A DNA stretch of 64,000 nucleotides, taken from Chitinophaga pinensis. GTDB lineage: Bacteria > Bacteroidota > Bacteroidia > Flavobacteriales_D > Crocinitomicaceae. The DNA lies in assembly GCA_945863605.1 (NCBI GenBank), contig CAMAZP010000001.1:88272-152271 (forward strand), given 5' to 3'. This document shows, piece by piece, positions 1 through 9,275 of this stretch. Below the pieces are notes generated by a model, which saw nothing but the letters and a program-made list of their open reading frames with translations, was not told the DNA's origin and ran no database searches. The position numbers were made by a program, and so were the translations under genes. Numbering within the stretch: the first letter of the stretch is position 1; each line of letters starts with the position of its first letter.

Positions 1-242
1 GTTCAGATGGCGATTTAAATTTATCTAAACTAGACATTATTCAAACGGTTTCAAGAATGATTGGACCTATTGCAAAACCTGATAAAATTCAGTTTGTTCC
101 TAATTTACCCAAAACACGTTCAGGAAAAATTATGCGTCGTATTTTACGTAAAATTGCAGAGGGTGATACTTCAAATTTAGGTGACACAAGTACTTTGTTA
201 GATCCTAGTTTGGTCGATATAATTATAAGTGAGTCGATCTAA
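1..242 (+). CDS. acs: acetyl-CoA synthetase, C-terminal end (partial)
   Basis: Only the last 79 codons lie in the window (frame starting at base 3). The residues [11 protein letters not shown] followed by ILRKIAEG are the hallmark C-terminal motif of AMP-forming acetyl-CoA synthetase. The lysine in SGK is the catalytic residue of the adenylation step and the site of regulatory acetylation in the family. The enzyme activates acetate with ATP and CoA to acetyl-CoA in the cytoplasm. After the motif the protein runs on to IISESI, a usual short tail. The 5' part, including the AMP-binding core, is outside the window, so whether the gene is intact cannot be judged. Confidence 0.93.
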   Translation, partial: SDGDLNLSKLDIIQTVSRMIGPIAKPDKIQFVPNLPKTRSGKIMRRILRKIAEGDTSNLGDTSTLLDPSLVDIIISESI

Positions 243-302
243 TTAAATTATTTAAATTTTAATGTAAATTTCTTTCGAACCTTTCAAACCCTCAAATGTT
301 CT

Positions 303-310
303 TAGATTTG
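303..310 (+). promoter_or_regulatory. candidate -7 promoter element for mutS2
   Basis: TAGATTTG matches the Bacteroidota -7 consensus TAnnTTTG exactly. It ends only five bases before the ATG at 316, so a transcript starting at the usual distance would begin at or next to the start codon. I see no convincing -33 TTG. Confidence 0.5.
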
Positions 311-315
311 CATAG

Positions 316-2451
316 ATGCTAGCAACTGACTCACAAACATTAAAGGATTTAGAATTCAATATTATCACAGAGTGGTTGGAAAATTTCTGTATAGGTAAAT
401 CAGCTCAATCAAAAATTAGAAAACTTGTTCCAACTAGTAACTTTACTAAACTAGAATTTGAGCTCAAACAATTAGATGAATTAAGACAAATTCGTATTGT
501 TAATGATACTTTTCCTGCGATTGATTTTGAAGAATTAGAGGAAGAAATTAAACTTCTTAACATAGAAGATGCAGTAATTTCGATTGAAGGATTTCGTCGT
601 ATTTATCAGGCTTCTGATTTAATAAATCGTCTTTTGAAGTTTTTTGATTTAAGAAATAATAGGTATCCATTATTAGCAAAAATTCTTAAAAATTGTGAAT
701 ACAATGAAGAAATCAACAAGCGAATAGATGAGATTTTTGATCGAGCTGGAAATGTTAAAGATGATGCATCACCAAAATTAGCGGAAATCCGTCATAGAAT
801 CAAAGCGCTTCGCAATCAAATAAATAGAAATTTTGAACGCGAAATGCGCAAACTTTTGAAAGATAAAATTTTAGGAGATGTTACAGAAGGATTTATAAGT
901 GAGCGTCGAGTTTTGACCGTCCTCTCCTCATTTAAGCGAAAAGTACCTGGGAACGTTCATGGATCAAGTAAAACAGGAAGCTTAACTTATGTTGAACCAA
1001 TTGTAAACGTCCCATTAAACAATGAAATGGAATTTTTACTAGACGACGAGCGTAAAGAGATTCATCGTATTTTAAAACAACTAACGCGATTGATTTCAGT
1101 TCATGCACAATTGATTTCAGCTTACCAACAATCGTTAGTTACGCTAGATTTTGTAAATGCTAAATGTAAGTTGGCACTTGATATGAATGCTATTTTACCA
1201 GGTATCAACAGAAAAGTTGATTTTGAATTGGTCGAAGCTTATCACCCAATTTTAAGAAGAAATAATAGTTTAAACTCAAAAGAAACAAAACCGCAACGTA
1301 TTGTCATCAATGGTAAAAACCGAATGTTAGTGATTTCAGGACCAAATGCAGGCGGAAAAAGTATAACATTGAAAACCATTGGTTTATTACAAATAATGTT
1401 GCAATCAGGACTTTTAATTCCTGTTAATGAAAACAGTAAAGTTTGTTTTTTTCAACAAATAATTTCTGATATAGGCGACAATCAATCAATTGAAAATGAA
1501 TTGAGTACTTACTCGTATCGACTTCAACGAATGCATCATTTTTTGCAAGTTGCAAACGCTAGAACTTTACTATTATTAGATGAATTTGGAACTGGTTCTG
1601 ATCCTGAATTAGGTGGGGCTTTAGCTGAAGTTTTCTTTGAAGAAATTTACAATAAGTCAGCATTTGGTGTCATAACAACTCACTATGGAAATATAAAATT
1701 AAAGGCAAACGCACTTAATAACGCGGTCAATGGTTGTATGTTGTTTGATTCAGAAACTTTAAAACCTAAGTATGAATTTGCATTAGGACAACCAGGTAGT
1801 TCTTTTACCTTTGAAGTGGCAAAAATGAACGGAATACCATCTGAATTAATTGAAACAGCTAAAAGTTTATTGGACGATAAAAAAGTGAAGCTCGATCGTT
1901 TGTTGAATGACCTACAAAAAGAAAAAAATTACTTGGAGCGTTTAAATAAAGAACATCTAGAAGCTCAAAGAACAGCTGAAGAAGCTAGATTATTTTTCAC
2001 CGAGCGAAAAGAAAAATTAGATGAGCGTTTAAAATCGCAACAACTTGTAAGTGAATCGAATAATAAACAGTTAATTGCTGGTAAAAAGATGCTTACTTTC
2101 ATTGATAAATTCAATGTAAAGTCAAGAAAAAAAGATGTGAATAATGCATTATTTGAGGAAATAAGAACTTTTCTTCGTCTTGAAAAATCGAAAACAGAAC
2201 TTAAGATACAGCAAGAAAAACAAAAAGACTTAGAACTCAAGCAGTCAAAATCACCAAAGAAAGTAAAAAAACAATTAATCGAAGAAGATATTTATCAGCA
2301 GTCAAAAATTAAAATAGGATCTACAGTTCAGTTAATTTCAACGAAACAAAAAGGTACTGTTGAATTAATCAAAGCTCGTAATATTTCTGTAATTTTTGGG
2401 AATGCGCGTCTGAGGGTTGAACTAGAAAAACTACAATTGATTAAAGAATAA
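316..2451 (+). CDS. mutS2: MutS2-type DNA mismatch/recombination ATPase lacking the Smr domain
   Basis: A 711-residue MutS-family ATPase. The N-terminal 320 residues carry the helical core/clamp region of MutS2. The ATPase follows, with Walker A GPNAGGKS at residues 342-349 and Walker B LLLLDEFGTGSD with its aspartate at residue 422. A long charged coiled coil (about 515-680) follows. The C-terminus ends in a short beta-rich segment (IGSTVQLISTKQKGTVEL). Family knowledge: MutS2 acts on branched recombination intermediates or collided ribosomes, not classical mismatch repair. Full-length members run near 780 residues and end in an Smr nuclease domain with an LDLHG-type motif. That motif is absent and the protein stops at a clean TAA. 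The ATG at 316 lies just after a -7-like element. Confidence 0.93.
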   Translation: MLATDSQTLKDLEFNIITEWLENFCIGKSAQSKIRKLVPTSNFTKLEFELKQLDELRQIRIVNDTFPAIDFEELEEEIKLLNIEDAVISIEGFRRIYQASDLINRLLKFFDLRNNRYPLLAKILKNCEYNEEINKRIDEIFDRAGNVKDDASPKLAEIRHRIKALRNQINRNFEREMRKLLKDKILGDVTEGFISERRVLTVLSSFKRKVPGNVHGSSKTGSLTYVEPIVNVPLNNEMEFLLDDERKEIHRILKQLTRLISVHAQLISAYQQSLVTLDFVNAKCKLALDMNAILPGINRKVDFELVEAYHPILRRNNSLNSKETKPQRIVINGKNRMLVISGPNAGGKSITLKTIGLLQIMLQSGLLIPVNENSKVCFFQQIISDIGDNQSIENELSTYSYRLQRMHHFLQVANARTLLLLDEFGTGSDPELGGALAEVFFEEIYNKSAFGVITTHYGNIKLKANALNNAVNGCMLFDSETLKPKYEFALGQPGSSFTFEVAKMNGIPSELIETAKSLLDDKKVKLDRLLNDLQKEKNYLERLNKEHLEAQRTAEEARLFFTERKEKLDERLKSQQLVSESNNKQLIAGKKMLTFIDKFNVKSRKKDVNNALFEEIRTFLRLEKSKTELKIQQEKQKDLELKQSKSPKKVKKQLIEEDIYQQSKIKIGSTVQLISTKQKGTVELIKARNISVIFGNARLRVELEKLQLIKE

Positions 2452-2500
2452 TTGTTTTAGATTCTAAAATCTTTAAAGGATAGTTATATAAAGTACTTTC

Positions 2501-3088
2501 TTATTTCTCAGTATTAATTTGAAATCCCAATCCTGCTGAAAACAATATCTCATCTATCTTATGTTTTCCAGTTTGGGTTCCTCGAATTGTTGAATTAACA
2601 TAGCTTAGATTGGCAAAAAAATGAAAATAATCCCAGACATAATAGTCAGCACCGAGTTTTAATGCAAAAGATGGGGCTACATAAAATTGTCTTTCATATG
2701 AAGTGTGGTCATAATCAGCCATTAAAACGCCCATTTGTGCACCTGTTGCAATTTTAAAATTATTCTTTCCAAAATGACGAAAACCTCCGAAATAGATGCG
2801 ATTCATATAATTTGGATTTGTAAAACTTGAACTACCTGAATATTTTGCATCAATGAATTGAAAAATCTCTCCTCGAAAGCTATAATTTTCATCAACTACA
2901 TATTCTAAAAATCCATTTAAGTAAATTGAATTCGCTTTATTTTGGAGCATTCTACCCGTTGTAATTGTTGCAGATGCTTTTATTAGTCCAGGTCGAAAAT
3001 AGTTATCATTTGAGGCGTTTTTAGTTTTTTGAGCGACAAAAGTAAAACAGTTCAGTAGTATCGAAAATAGTATTATTTGCCTCCCCAT
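2501..3088 (-). CDS. predicted outer-membrane beta-barrel protein
   Basis: A 195-residue protein with a signal peptide (MGRQIILFSILL then FVAQ). The mature part alternates polar and aromatic residues in short strands and ends in a barrel-like strand (FSAGLGFQINTEK), as in small outer-membrane beta-barrels of Bacteroidota. Its ATG overlaps the end of the upstream gene by 16 bases (ATGGGGAGGCAAATAA), so the two are probably translated together. With the subtilase before them they form a three-gene unit read leftward. No enzymatic motif is visible and I cannot name a family. The role is unknown; a structural or transport role in the outer membrane is inferred from fold appearance only. Confidence 0.7.
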   Translation of the reverse strand: MGRQIILFSILLNCFTFVAQKTKNASNDNYFRPGLIKASATITTGRMLQNKANSIYLNGFLEYVVDENYSFRGEIFQFIDAKYSGSSSFTNPNYMNRIYFGGFRHFGKNNFKIATGAQMGVLMADYDHTSYERQFYVAPSFALKLGADYYVWDYFHFFANLSYVNSTIRGTQTGKHKIDEILFSAGLGFQINTEK

Positions 3089-3705
3089 AAGTCGATAATT
3101 TTGTAATGAATACCCAGATTGATAAGTAAGTGACCTTCTAAACTAGCTCCGTGATTATGATTATTAGTATAAACTAGTTGGTTATTTACAACTTCTGGAT
3201 GAATTTCATTACCAAGATGAATCATATATTGTCCCATAACTGTAAAATCCAAGCGCTGTGTTAGATTTATATGTGTACCAATTCCCATTTGAACAGCCGA
3301 ACTCCAACGCTCAGCAAAATTAGTTCGATTGGAATTTTCAACTATATGCGTATAATCAAAACAATGACCTGCTAAAATATAGGGTTTAAAAAGTTGTTTT
3401 TCTTTTAAATATGGATAAAACAATACACTCCAGCCAATGTGGTAATCAGTTCGATTAGCTATTTCTTTAACATCTGCGGTCAAGTAATCGAAAAACCAAT
3501 CTGTGTTTACTCGTTCAGCTAGTTGTATGCGAAATTGACCTCCTGCGCCAGTTCCGAAATTACCCGTTTCACTATCATTGAAAAGTGAAACAGTTGTTCG
3601 CACACCAAGACTTAAAATACCACTTTCGTTATTTTTAATCTTTAATGGTTGAGAAAGAGATAGGAATGAAATTCCATAAAAATAAGCAACTAGAAATTTT
3701 TTCAA
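3073..3705 (-). CDS. predicted secreted/outer-membrane protein
   Basis: About 210 residues. I place the start at the TTG at 3705, ten bases after the stop of the upstream subtilase. It gives a normal signal peptide (LKKFLVAYFYGISFLSLSQ). An ATG at 3753 is in frame but lies inside the subtilase and adds a non-signal-like extension. The mature part has alternating-strand character, with segments such as GIGTHINLTQRLDFTVMGQ and a final LLINLGIHYKI, typical of small outer-membrane barrels. It overlaps the following barrel-like gene by 16 bases. The pair look distantly alike in organisation but I cannot show homology by eye. Function unknown. Confidence 0.65.
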   Translation of the reverse strand: MKKFLVAYFYGISFLSLSQPLKIKNNESGILSLGVRTTVSLFNDSETGNFGTGAGGQFRIQLAERVNTDWFFDYLTADVKEIANRTDYHIGWSVLFYPYLKEKQLFKPYILAGHCFDYTHIVENSNRTNFAERWSSAVQMGIGTHINLTQRLDFTVMGQYMIHLGNEIHPEVVNNQLVYTNNHNHGASLEGHLLINLGIHYKIIDLWGGK

Positions 3706-3715
3706 ACTATTTTTT

Positions 3716-6496
3716 TTATTCAACAATAAATCGTTTAACAATACATTGACCATTTTCGAACATCATTTCAAGTAAATAAATACTTGGGTTAAGTTCTCTG
3801 ATGTCTAAGGTAAAAAAATCATTATTAGTAACTTCCTTAGCTAATTTGCCATCTAAAGAAAATAGTTTAAAGTGTATCATTCCTTTTGCTTCAATATTCA
3901 AATCACTATCAGTTGGATTTGGATATATTTTTATTGAAGATTCTACTTCCTCCATTAAAGAAGCATTTGTAAATACAGTTATTGTTGAAGAAGTATTAAT
4001 TACACATCCAAAAGCATCTGTAATTGAATAATTGATTGCATGCGAACCAACACCGGCCAATCCAGGATGAAAACTAGTTCCAATAACTCCAGGGCCTGAA
4101 TAGGTTCCACCAGCAGGAATACCCTCTGTTAAATTAATAGGTGCAGAACCTTGACTTATTTGGCTAACAGATTCAGTGTAATTAATTGATTCAATAGCGT
4201 AAAAATCTATGAATAAAGAGTCACTTGAGGTGCAACCAACAGAATTAGATCCTGTTACATAATACATACTTGCTGTTGGATAAAAAGGCACTCCATTCTG
4301 TATTCCACCTGTCCAATTATATGAGCTTGCAGTTCCCGTTCCATAGAGAATAATCTCTGTATTTGGACAAATTAAAAGATTTGGACCTGCATCTACATAA
4401 GGATTTGAATAAGAAGCTAAATTAATGGTATTAGATCTTGATATACAGCCCATTACATCAGTGACAACTGTTCGATATGCCCCGGGAGTTGTGGTTATCG
4501 TTGATAAAGATTGTGTACCATTAGACCATAATATCGATGTAGGTATCATGCTTGTTGATAATGTCAATGTTGCACTTGACCCCGGGCAGATTCCATTTGG
4601 ACCATTTATATTTACGGGGCGATGTTTTTGAAGAATTGTTTCTTGGCCGTTAACTATACCATTACCATATGCAACATTAGGTGTTATACCTGTTGAAGCT
4701 GTTGTATTTGCAGTATTTAATAAATCATCTTTAAAATCTTGAAAAGTTGCTTTTGAACATTTTTGTAGATATAAAGCAGCAATTCCAGCAACAACTGGGG
4801 AAGCCATAGAAGTACCTCCATTTCTAACATGAAAACCTCCTTGATCTATGGAGGGGTTGTTAGCAGGATTTGATAGAAACCACATTGGCCCGGCTGTAAG
4901 AGATATTCCCCCACTTGCAACAATGTCAGGTTTTATAATTCCATGACGACTTGGACCTTTACTACTTGTTGGTTCGAGTGTTCCAACTTGAACATAATTG
5001 GAAGGTAAATACGTGTTACCGTTTTTATCAATATGACTAGAACGATTGCGAATATTTCCTACGGATATTACTTTATCAGAACAATTCCATGATGAAACAA
5101 TAGTTTGTAGTGTGTCAGGAGCATTGTAATGTGCTATGTCTGGATATATTGATACGTCTGGAATTTCAGTTTCAAAATCACTGAATCCAAGCCAAGCTCC
5201 TCCCCAAATATCATATATTCCTGTTCCAAATGTTTTAAATTGAAACAAATAATTCAAAGAATCAATTGTTCTAAATAATATTTGTGCATGAAAATTTGAC
5301 CCTACTATTTCTGTATATGTTTCAATGCAAGCAATTCTATCACCAAATTGGTTATATATTGTATCGTAAACTGGAACTTGATTTAAATTGTCATAGATAT
5401 TTCTAAAATTAGTTTGCCCTCTCAATTCAAATGTTGGAGCAGGTAGATTCGCACCGAATGAATAAAAGAAATTAGTTACAGTATCTGCCCAAAGATCAAA
5501 AATAATTTTATTAGTTCCAGCAACAGTATTCATTGGATTATTTTTGCACCAAACGAAAGTTGTATCTTGGCTTAAATTACCACGAACATGGTATTTCCCT
5601 TGCTCACCGGAATTTCCTGCTGCACAGACCACAATTCTTCCTTCTTTTTCACTTAATAATTGGTCAATAAATTCTGCGGCTGGATCTTTTCCATCGTGAC
5701 TACCGAGATAAGTTCCTAACGACAAATTTATGACTGCTGGTTTACCTAAAGAGTCTGCTACTTTGAATATGTAATCGCAAGCATCAGCAATTGTCAAGGT
5801 CCAATTCGGAAGTCCAAAATCAGTTTCAACAACAATTATATCAGCTTCTGGTGCAACCCCTTTGTTTGTATTGTTTGCTCTTCCATTTCCAACGGCCATT
5901 CCAGATACTGTAGTTCCATGTGCTGTTCCTGTTTCTAAACTTGTACATTGACCGTTGTCAATTTGTGTTTTATCCCAAACTATACCATAACCATAGCCTT
6001 CAGGGATTGCACCATTATTTGTTGTATGATCCCAATAACGTAGAACTCTTGTTTTACCATTTGAAAGTTTAAAATCAGGATGATTAAAGTCAATTCCTTC
6101 ATCAACAATTCCAACAATTACTCCTTTACCTGTATAACTTGTATCTAAGCTAACTCCTTGGTGAATTAAGTTTATTTTATGACGAAAAACAGCTGAATCC
6201 CCCAATGAAATGGGAGGAGCAAACTCAAAATAAAATTTATCAATTGTTCCATTTAATCGTTGTTGATTTATCCAATCTGGTCTAGATTGAATAAATAACC
6301 AATTTGGAGTTTCATATTTAATTTTTACCTTTTCTTTTTCTAAAAATTGTTTATTTGAAATCGAATTTGGAACAGTGAAGGAAGTTAATGTTGTTGGGTT
6401 ATCTTTCAAATAATCTTCAAATCGCAAATATGATTTTTGGTTAAAACCAATATTGGCAATTAAAATGGTAAAAAAAATAAGAGTACTATTTTTCAT
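3716..6496 (-). CDS. secreted S8 subtilisin-family protease with T9SS sorting domain
   Basis: A 926-residue secreted serine protease. Numbering from the ATG at 6496: signal peptide 1-20 (MKNSTLIFFTILIANIGFNQ), catalytic Asp132 in GIVDEGIDF, His193 in GTAHGTTVSG, Ser563 in GGTSMASPVVAG, and the oxyanion AAGNSGEQG between them. The wide His-Ser gap suggests an inserted beta domain. PKD/Ig-like repeats about GPNGICPGSSATL follow. The end IKIYPNPTDSDLNI to FIVE is a type A T9SS C-terminal domain, so the protein should cross the outer membrane and be anchored or released outside. An in-frame ATG at 6535 lies upstream of the TAATTTTG -7 element, so 6496 is preferred. Two outer-membrane-type genes follow closely. 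Confidence 0.92.
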   Translation of the reverse strand: MKNSTLIFFTILIANIGFNQKSYLRFEDYLKDNPTTLTSFTVPNSISNKQFLEKEKVKIKYETPNWLFIQSRPDWINQQRLNGTIDKFYFEFAPPISLGDSAVFRHKINLIHQGVSLDTSYTGKGVIVGIVDEGIDFNHPDFKLSNGKTRVLRYWDHTTNNGAIPEGYGYGIVWDKTQIDNGQCTSLETGTAHGTTVSGMAVGNGRANNTNKGVAPEADIIVVETDFGLPNWTLTIADACDYIFKVADSLGKPAVINLSLGTYLGSHDGKDPAAEFIDQLLSEKEGRIVVCAAGNSGEQGKYHVRGNLSQDTTFVWCKNNPMNTVAGTNKIIFDLWADTVTNFFYSFGANLPAPTFELRGQTNFRNIYDNLNQVPVYDTIYNQFGDRIACIETYTEIVGSNFHAQILFRTIDSLNYLFQFKTFGTGIYDIWGGAWLGFSDFETEIPDVSIYPDIAHYNAPDTLQTIVSSWNCSDKVISVGNIRNRSSHIDKNGNTYLPSNYVQVGTLEPTSSKGPSRHGIIKPDIVASGGISLTAGPMWFLSNPANNPSIDQGGFHVRNGGTSMASPVVAGIAALYLQKCSKATFQDFKDDLLNTANTTASTGITPNVAYGNGIVNGQETILQKHRPVNINGPNGICPGSSATLTLSTSMIPTSILWSNGTQSLSTITTTPGAYRTVVTDVMGCISRSNTINLASYSNPYVDAGPNLLICPNTEIILYGTGTASSYNWTGGIQNGVPFYPTASMYYVTGSNSVGCTSSDSLFIDFYAIESINYTESVSQISQGSAPINLTEGIPAGGTYSGPGVIGTSFHPGLAGVGSHAINYSITDAFGCVINTSSTITVFTNASLMEEVESSIKIYPNPTDSDLNIEAKGMIHFKLFSLDGKLAKEVTNNDFFTLDIRELNPSIYLLEMMFENGQCIVKRFIVE

Positions 6497-6510
6497 AAAC
6501 AAAATAATTT

Positions 6511-6518
6511 CAAAATTA
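6511..6518 (-). promoter_or_regulatory. candidate -7 element for the T9SS subtilase
   Basis: On the minus strand this reads TAATTTTG, an exact TAnnTTTG match, 14 bases before the ATG at 6496. It lies downstream of the alternative ATG at 6535, which argues for the shorter protein. The facing subtilase gene has its own element 75 bases away. Confidence 0.5.
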
Positions 6519-6593
6519 TAAAAAGAGTCAGTCAACTATTTACCAAATTTAAATACAATTCTTATTAAACTGAATTATTCACATTATAAATGT

Positions 6594-6601
6594 TATTTTT
6601 G
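6594..6601 (+). promoter_or_regulatory. candidate -7 element for the second subtilase
   Basis: TATTTTTG matches TAnnTTTG exactly, 14 bases before the ATG at 6616. The interval 6497-6615 thus holds back-to-back promoters for two divergent proteases. Confidence 0.5.
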
Positions 6602-6615
6602 AAAAAAAATATTTC

Positions 6616-7998
6616 ATGAAAAAGACATTCGTTAAAATTGGTTTACTTACAGCTTTATTAGCATTTAATACAAAAATTATTGCTCAAGCAATTCCTGGAA
6701 CATTAAATTGGTACAATGGTGAAGGTACAGGTATGCTGACTGATAAAGCTTATGGTTTATTGAAAAAGAAAACGTCTCAATCAGTAATTGTAGCTGTCAT
6801 TGATTCTGGAGTAGATATAGAACATGAGGATTTACAAGGGAAAATTTGGGTAAACTCGAAGGAAATACCAAAAAATGGAATAGATGATGATAAAAATGGT
6901 TACATCGATGATGTTCATGGCTGGAACTTTTTAGGGAATTCAAAAGGCGAAAATCTTGATGCAGCTCGTTTGGAAAAAACACGTATTCTCGCAAAATTAA
7001 TGGAGAAATATAATGGAATTGACCCCGCTACCATAGCTTTCGATGAAGAATTTACGTTGTATGAAACTGTTAAAAATGAGATTGAAAATGATTTGGCAAA
7101 TTTCGAACAATATTTACCAATGATTGAAAGTGGTCAATTAGACAAAGAGACAGCTCAATATATTATGGATCAACTAAAATACAACTTAAATGTTGATTAT
7201 GACGATCGTTCTTTAATTGGAGACAATGTTGATGATTTTAATGATAAGAATTACGGTAATGGAGATGTTGAAGGTCCAGATGCTTTACATGGAACCCATG
7301 TTTCAGGTATTATTTGTGCATTACGTGGAAATGAAAAAGGTGGAGATGGAGTAGCAGATAATGTGAAAATTATGTCTTTAAGAGCAGTTCCAAATGGTGA
7401 TGAGCAAGATAAAGATATCGCACTTGCAATCCGTTATGCAGTAGATAATGGTGCACAAATAATAAATATGTCATTTGGGAAAGCATATTCACCTCATCAA
7501 GAGGAAGTTTTTGCAGCTTTTCAATATGCAGATGAACATGGGGTATTATGTATTCATGCAGCAGGAAATGATGCAAAAGACATTGACTACGAACCAAATT
7601 ACCCTACTTCATTATATAGTTTCCAAGGAGAACCTTTAGCCCATTTCATAACTATTGGTGCTTCTACGAAAGATAAAAATGAATTGGTTGCTTCTTTTTC
7701 AAATTTCGGTCAAAAAGGAGTTGATATTTTTGCACCAGGATTCGAAATTTATAATAGTGTTCCACAGAGCGAATATAAAAATTTACAGGGGACATCAATG
7801 GCTGCTCCTATGGTTGCGGGAGTAGCAGCTATGTTGAAATCCTATTTTCCTAATTTACCGATGAAAACAATTAAAGATGTTATGTTTAGTACTTCTGTTA
7901 AATATGAGGATTTAACCCCTCTTTGTACAACTGGTGGTGTTGTTAATGTCTACAATGCTGTAAAAGCATGTATAGCGTTGGAGAAAAGTAAAAAATAA
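6616..7998 (+). CDS. secreted S8 subtilisin-family serine protease
   Basis: A 460-residue secreted protease with a signal peptide of about 24 residues ending IIAQ. The catalytic triad is complete: Asp63 in VAVIDSGVDIEH, His225 in LHGTHVSG and Ser394 in GTSMAAPMVAG, with the oxyanion region HAAGNDAKD. About 160 residues separate Asp and His, more than in subtilisin. They include an acidic, helix-rich insertion (roughly residues 105-200), possibly a lid or calcium site. There is no T9SS C-terminal domain: the protein ends VKACIALEKSKK. It may therefore stay periplasmic or be exported another way. It is divergent from the T9SS subtilase and shares only the family fold with it. Confidence 0.92.
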   Translation: MKKTFVKIGLLTALLAFNTKIIAQAIPGTLNWYNGEGTGMLTDKAYGLLKKKTSQSVIVAVIDSGVDIEHEDLQGKIWVNSKEIPKNGIDDDKNGYIDDVHGWNFLGNSKGENLDAARLEKTRILAKLMEKYNGIDPATIAFDEEFTLYETVKNEIENDLANFEQYLPMIESGQLDKETAQYIMDQLKYNLNVDYDDRSLIGDNVDDFNDKNYGNGDVEGPDALHGTHVSGIICALRGNEKGGDGVADNVKIMSLRAVPNGDEQDKDIALAIRYAVDNGAQIINMSFGKAYSPHQEEVFAAFQYADEHGVLCIHAAGNDAKDIDYEPNYPTSLYSFQGEPLAHFITIGASTKDKNELVASFSNFGQKGVDIFAPGFEIYNSVPQSEYKNLQGTSMAAPMVAGVAAMLKSYFPNLPMKTIKDVMFSTSVKYEDLTPLCTTGGVVNVYNAVKACIALEKSKK

Positions 7999-8058
7999 TA
8001 CTGTATTTAGAATTTAAATTTTACGTTTTTAAATTTAAACTTCTGCTTCCTTGTTAAA

Positions 8059-8514
8059 ATGAAAATTATCTTCTTTTTATTGTTTATCTTATATTCTTGC
8101 AACTCCTTTACTCAAAAGGAAATTCAAACATTAGATAAATTAATTGACTCGTGGCATTCAGCTGCTTCAAATGCTGATTTTAATGCCTATTTTTCACCAA
8201 CATCAATCGATTTTATTTTTTTAGGAACTGCACCAGGAGAGCGTTGGTCAAAAAAGGAATTTCAAGATTTTTCAAAACCCTATTTTGAAAAAGGAAAGGC
8301 ATGGGATTTCAAACCTAGTATGCGAAAATGGAATTTTTCTAAAGATGGAAAGACAGCATGGTTTGATGAAGATTTAAAAACTTGGATGGAGGATTGTCGC
8401 GGCAGCGGTGTATGTATTAAAGAAAAAGGGGAATGGAAGATTGCATATTACAATCTTACTGTTTTGATTGAAAACGAGAAAATTAAAGATTTTATTGAAC
8501 TTAGAAAGCAATAA
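8059..8514 (+). CDS. exported NTF2/SnoaL-like domain protein
   Basis: 151 residues beginning with a signal peptide (MKIIFFLLFILYSCNSFTQ). The body, LDKLIDSWHSAASNADFNAYF to the end, follows the SnoaL/NTF2 cone-fold pattern: an N-terminal helix with a W-H-x-A-A-x-x-A-D-F motif, then strands such as FIFLGTAPGERWSKKEF and GEWKIAYYNLTVLI. Such domains bind small ligands or act as simple enzymes. No substrate can be read from the sequence. It follows the subtilase by 60 bases on the same strand, so it may share its transcript. YSC resembles a lipobox but the spacing to a mature cysteine is not decisive. Confidence 0.75.
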   Translation: MKIIFFLLFILYSCNSFTQKEIQTLDKLIDSWHSAASNADFNAYFSPTSIDFIFLGTAPGERWSKKEFQDFSKPYFEKGKAWDFKPSMRKWNFSKDGKTAWFDEDLKTWMEDCRGSGVCIKEKGEWKIAYYNLTVLIENEKIKDFIELRKQ

Positions 8515-8628
8515 AGTATTTTTTTTGTTGCTAACGATTTCTTAAGGTACTTTGAGACAATTTAATTTTTAGTTACTAAACTTTAGTTACACAAACAACT
8601 ATTTTTTATGCTAAATTTTAAGTTGGTA

Positions 8629-9141
8629 TTATTTATTTTGTTTTGTTTTTAGGTAGTCTTCTAGTGTATAAATTGTTAGAGCAAAAGCATTTAAATTTTC
8701 TTTTGGAAAAACAGTTGTTCCAATAACATAATTTTGATTTTTATAATACGAAATAAAACCACCATCGGCTATCTCAGTTCCTATTTCTATAAAATCACTT
8801 CGTTTAAGCTCATTCCTAAAAAAATCAAATTGTTCTATTTTTTGAAATTGATAAATGATTCTATTTGGAAGTGAATGGGCAGATAAAAGGTAGAACCAAC
8901 TTTCTGCTTGAATTTTATTTTTTTCCAATTTTCCGAAATGCCATATTGTCTCACCATATTTTGTCTGAGTTGGTTCTTCCGATTTATAAAATTTCCATTT
9001 TTTAGCAAGAAGAGAGTCATTCACTATTCCAATATTCATTTTTTGAAATAAAAAAAGGTCGTTAATGGAAAGATTTTGAGTAAAGAAACAAAACGAGAAA
9101 ATAACAAAAATTAAAGTGATGTACTTTTTTTTAAAATTCAT
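8629..9141 (-). CDS. exported protein of unknown function
   Basis: 170 residues with a signal peptide (MNFKKKYITLIFVIFSFCFFTQ). The mature part has short amphipathic strands (AESWFYLLSAHSLPNRIIYQ, GGFISYYKNQNYVIGTTVFP) and several aromatic residues but no motif I recognise. It stands alone between the SnoaL-like gene, with which it converges, and the M43 protease gene. Base composition matches its neighbours. The start is well supported by the signal peptide. Confidence 0.6.
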   Translation of the reverse strand: MNFKKKYITLIFVIFSFCFFTQNLSINDLFLFQKMNIGIVNDSLLAKKWKFYKSEEPTQTKYGETIWHFGKLEKNKIQAESWFYLLSAHSLPNRIIYQFQKIEQFDFFRNELKRSDFIEIGTEIADGGFISYYKNQNYVIGTTVFPKENLNAFALTIYTLEDYLKTKQNK

Positions 9142-9275
9142 TTTAAACTTATATTATTTATTCTAAGAGATAATAGAAACCAAAATAGTGTAAAAAGGAT
9201 AGTGTAGCTTTTGAAATTTAAACACAATATCCTAACATATTCAAAATTTTAAATATACTTCAAGTTCACTTAAAA

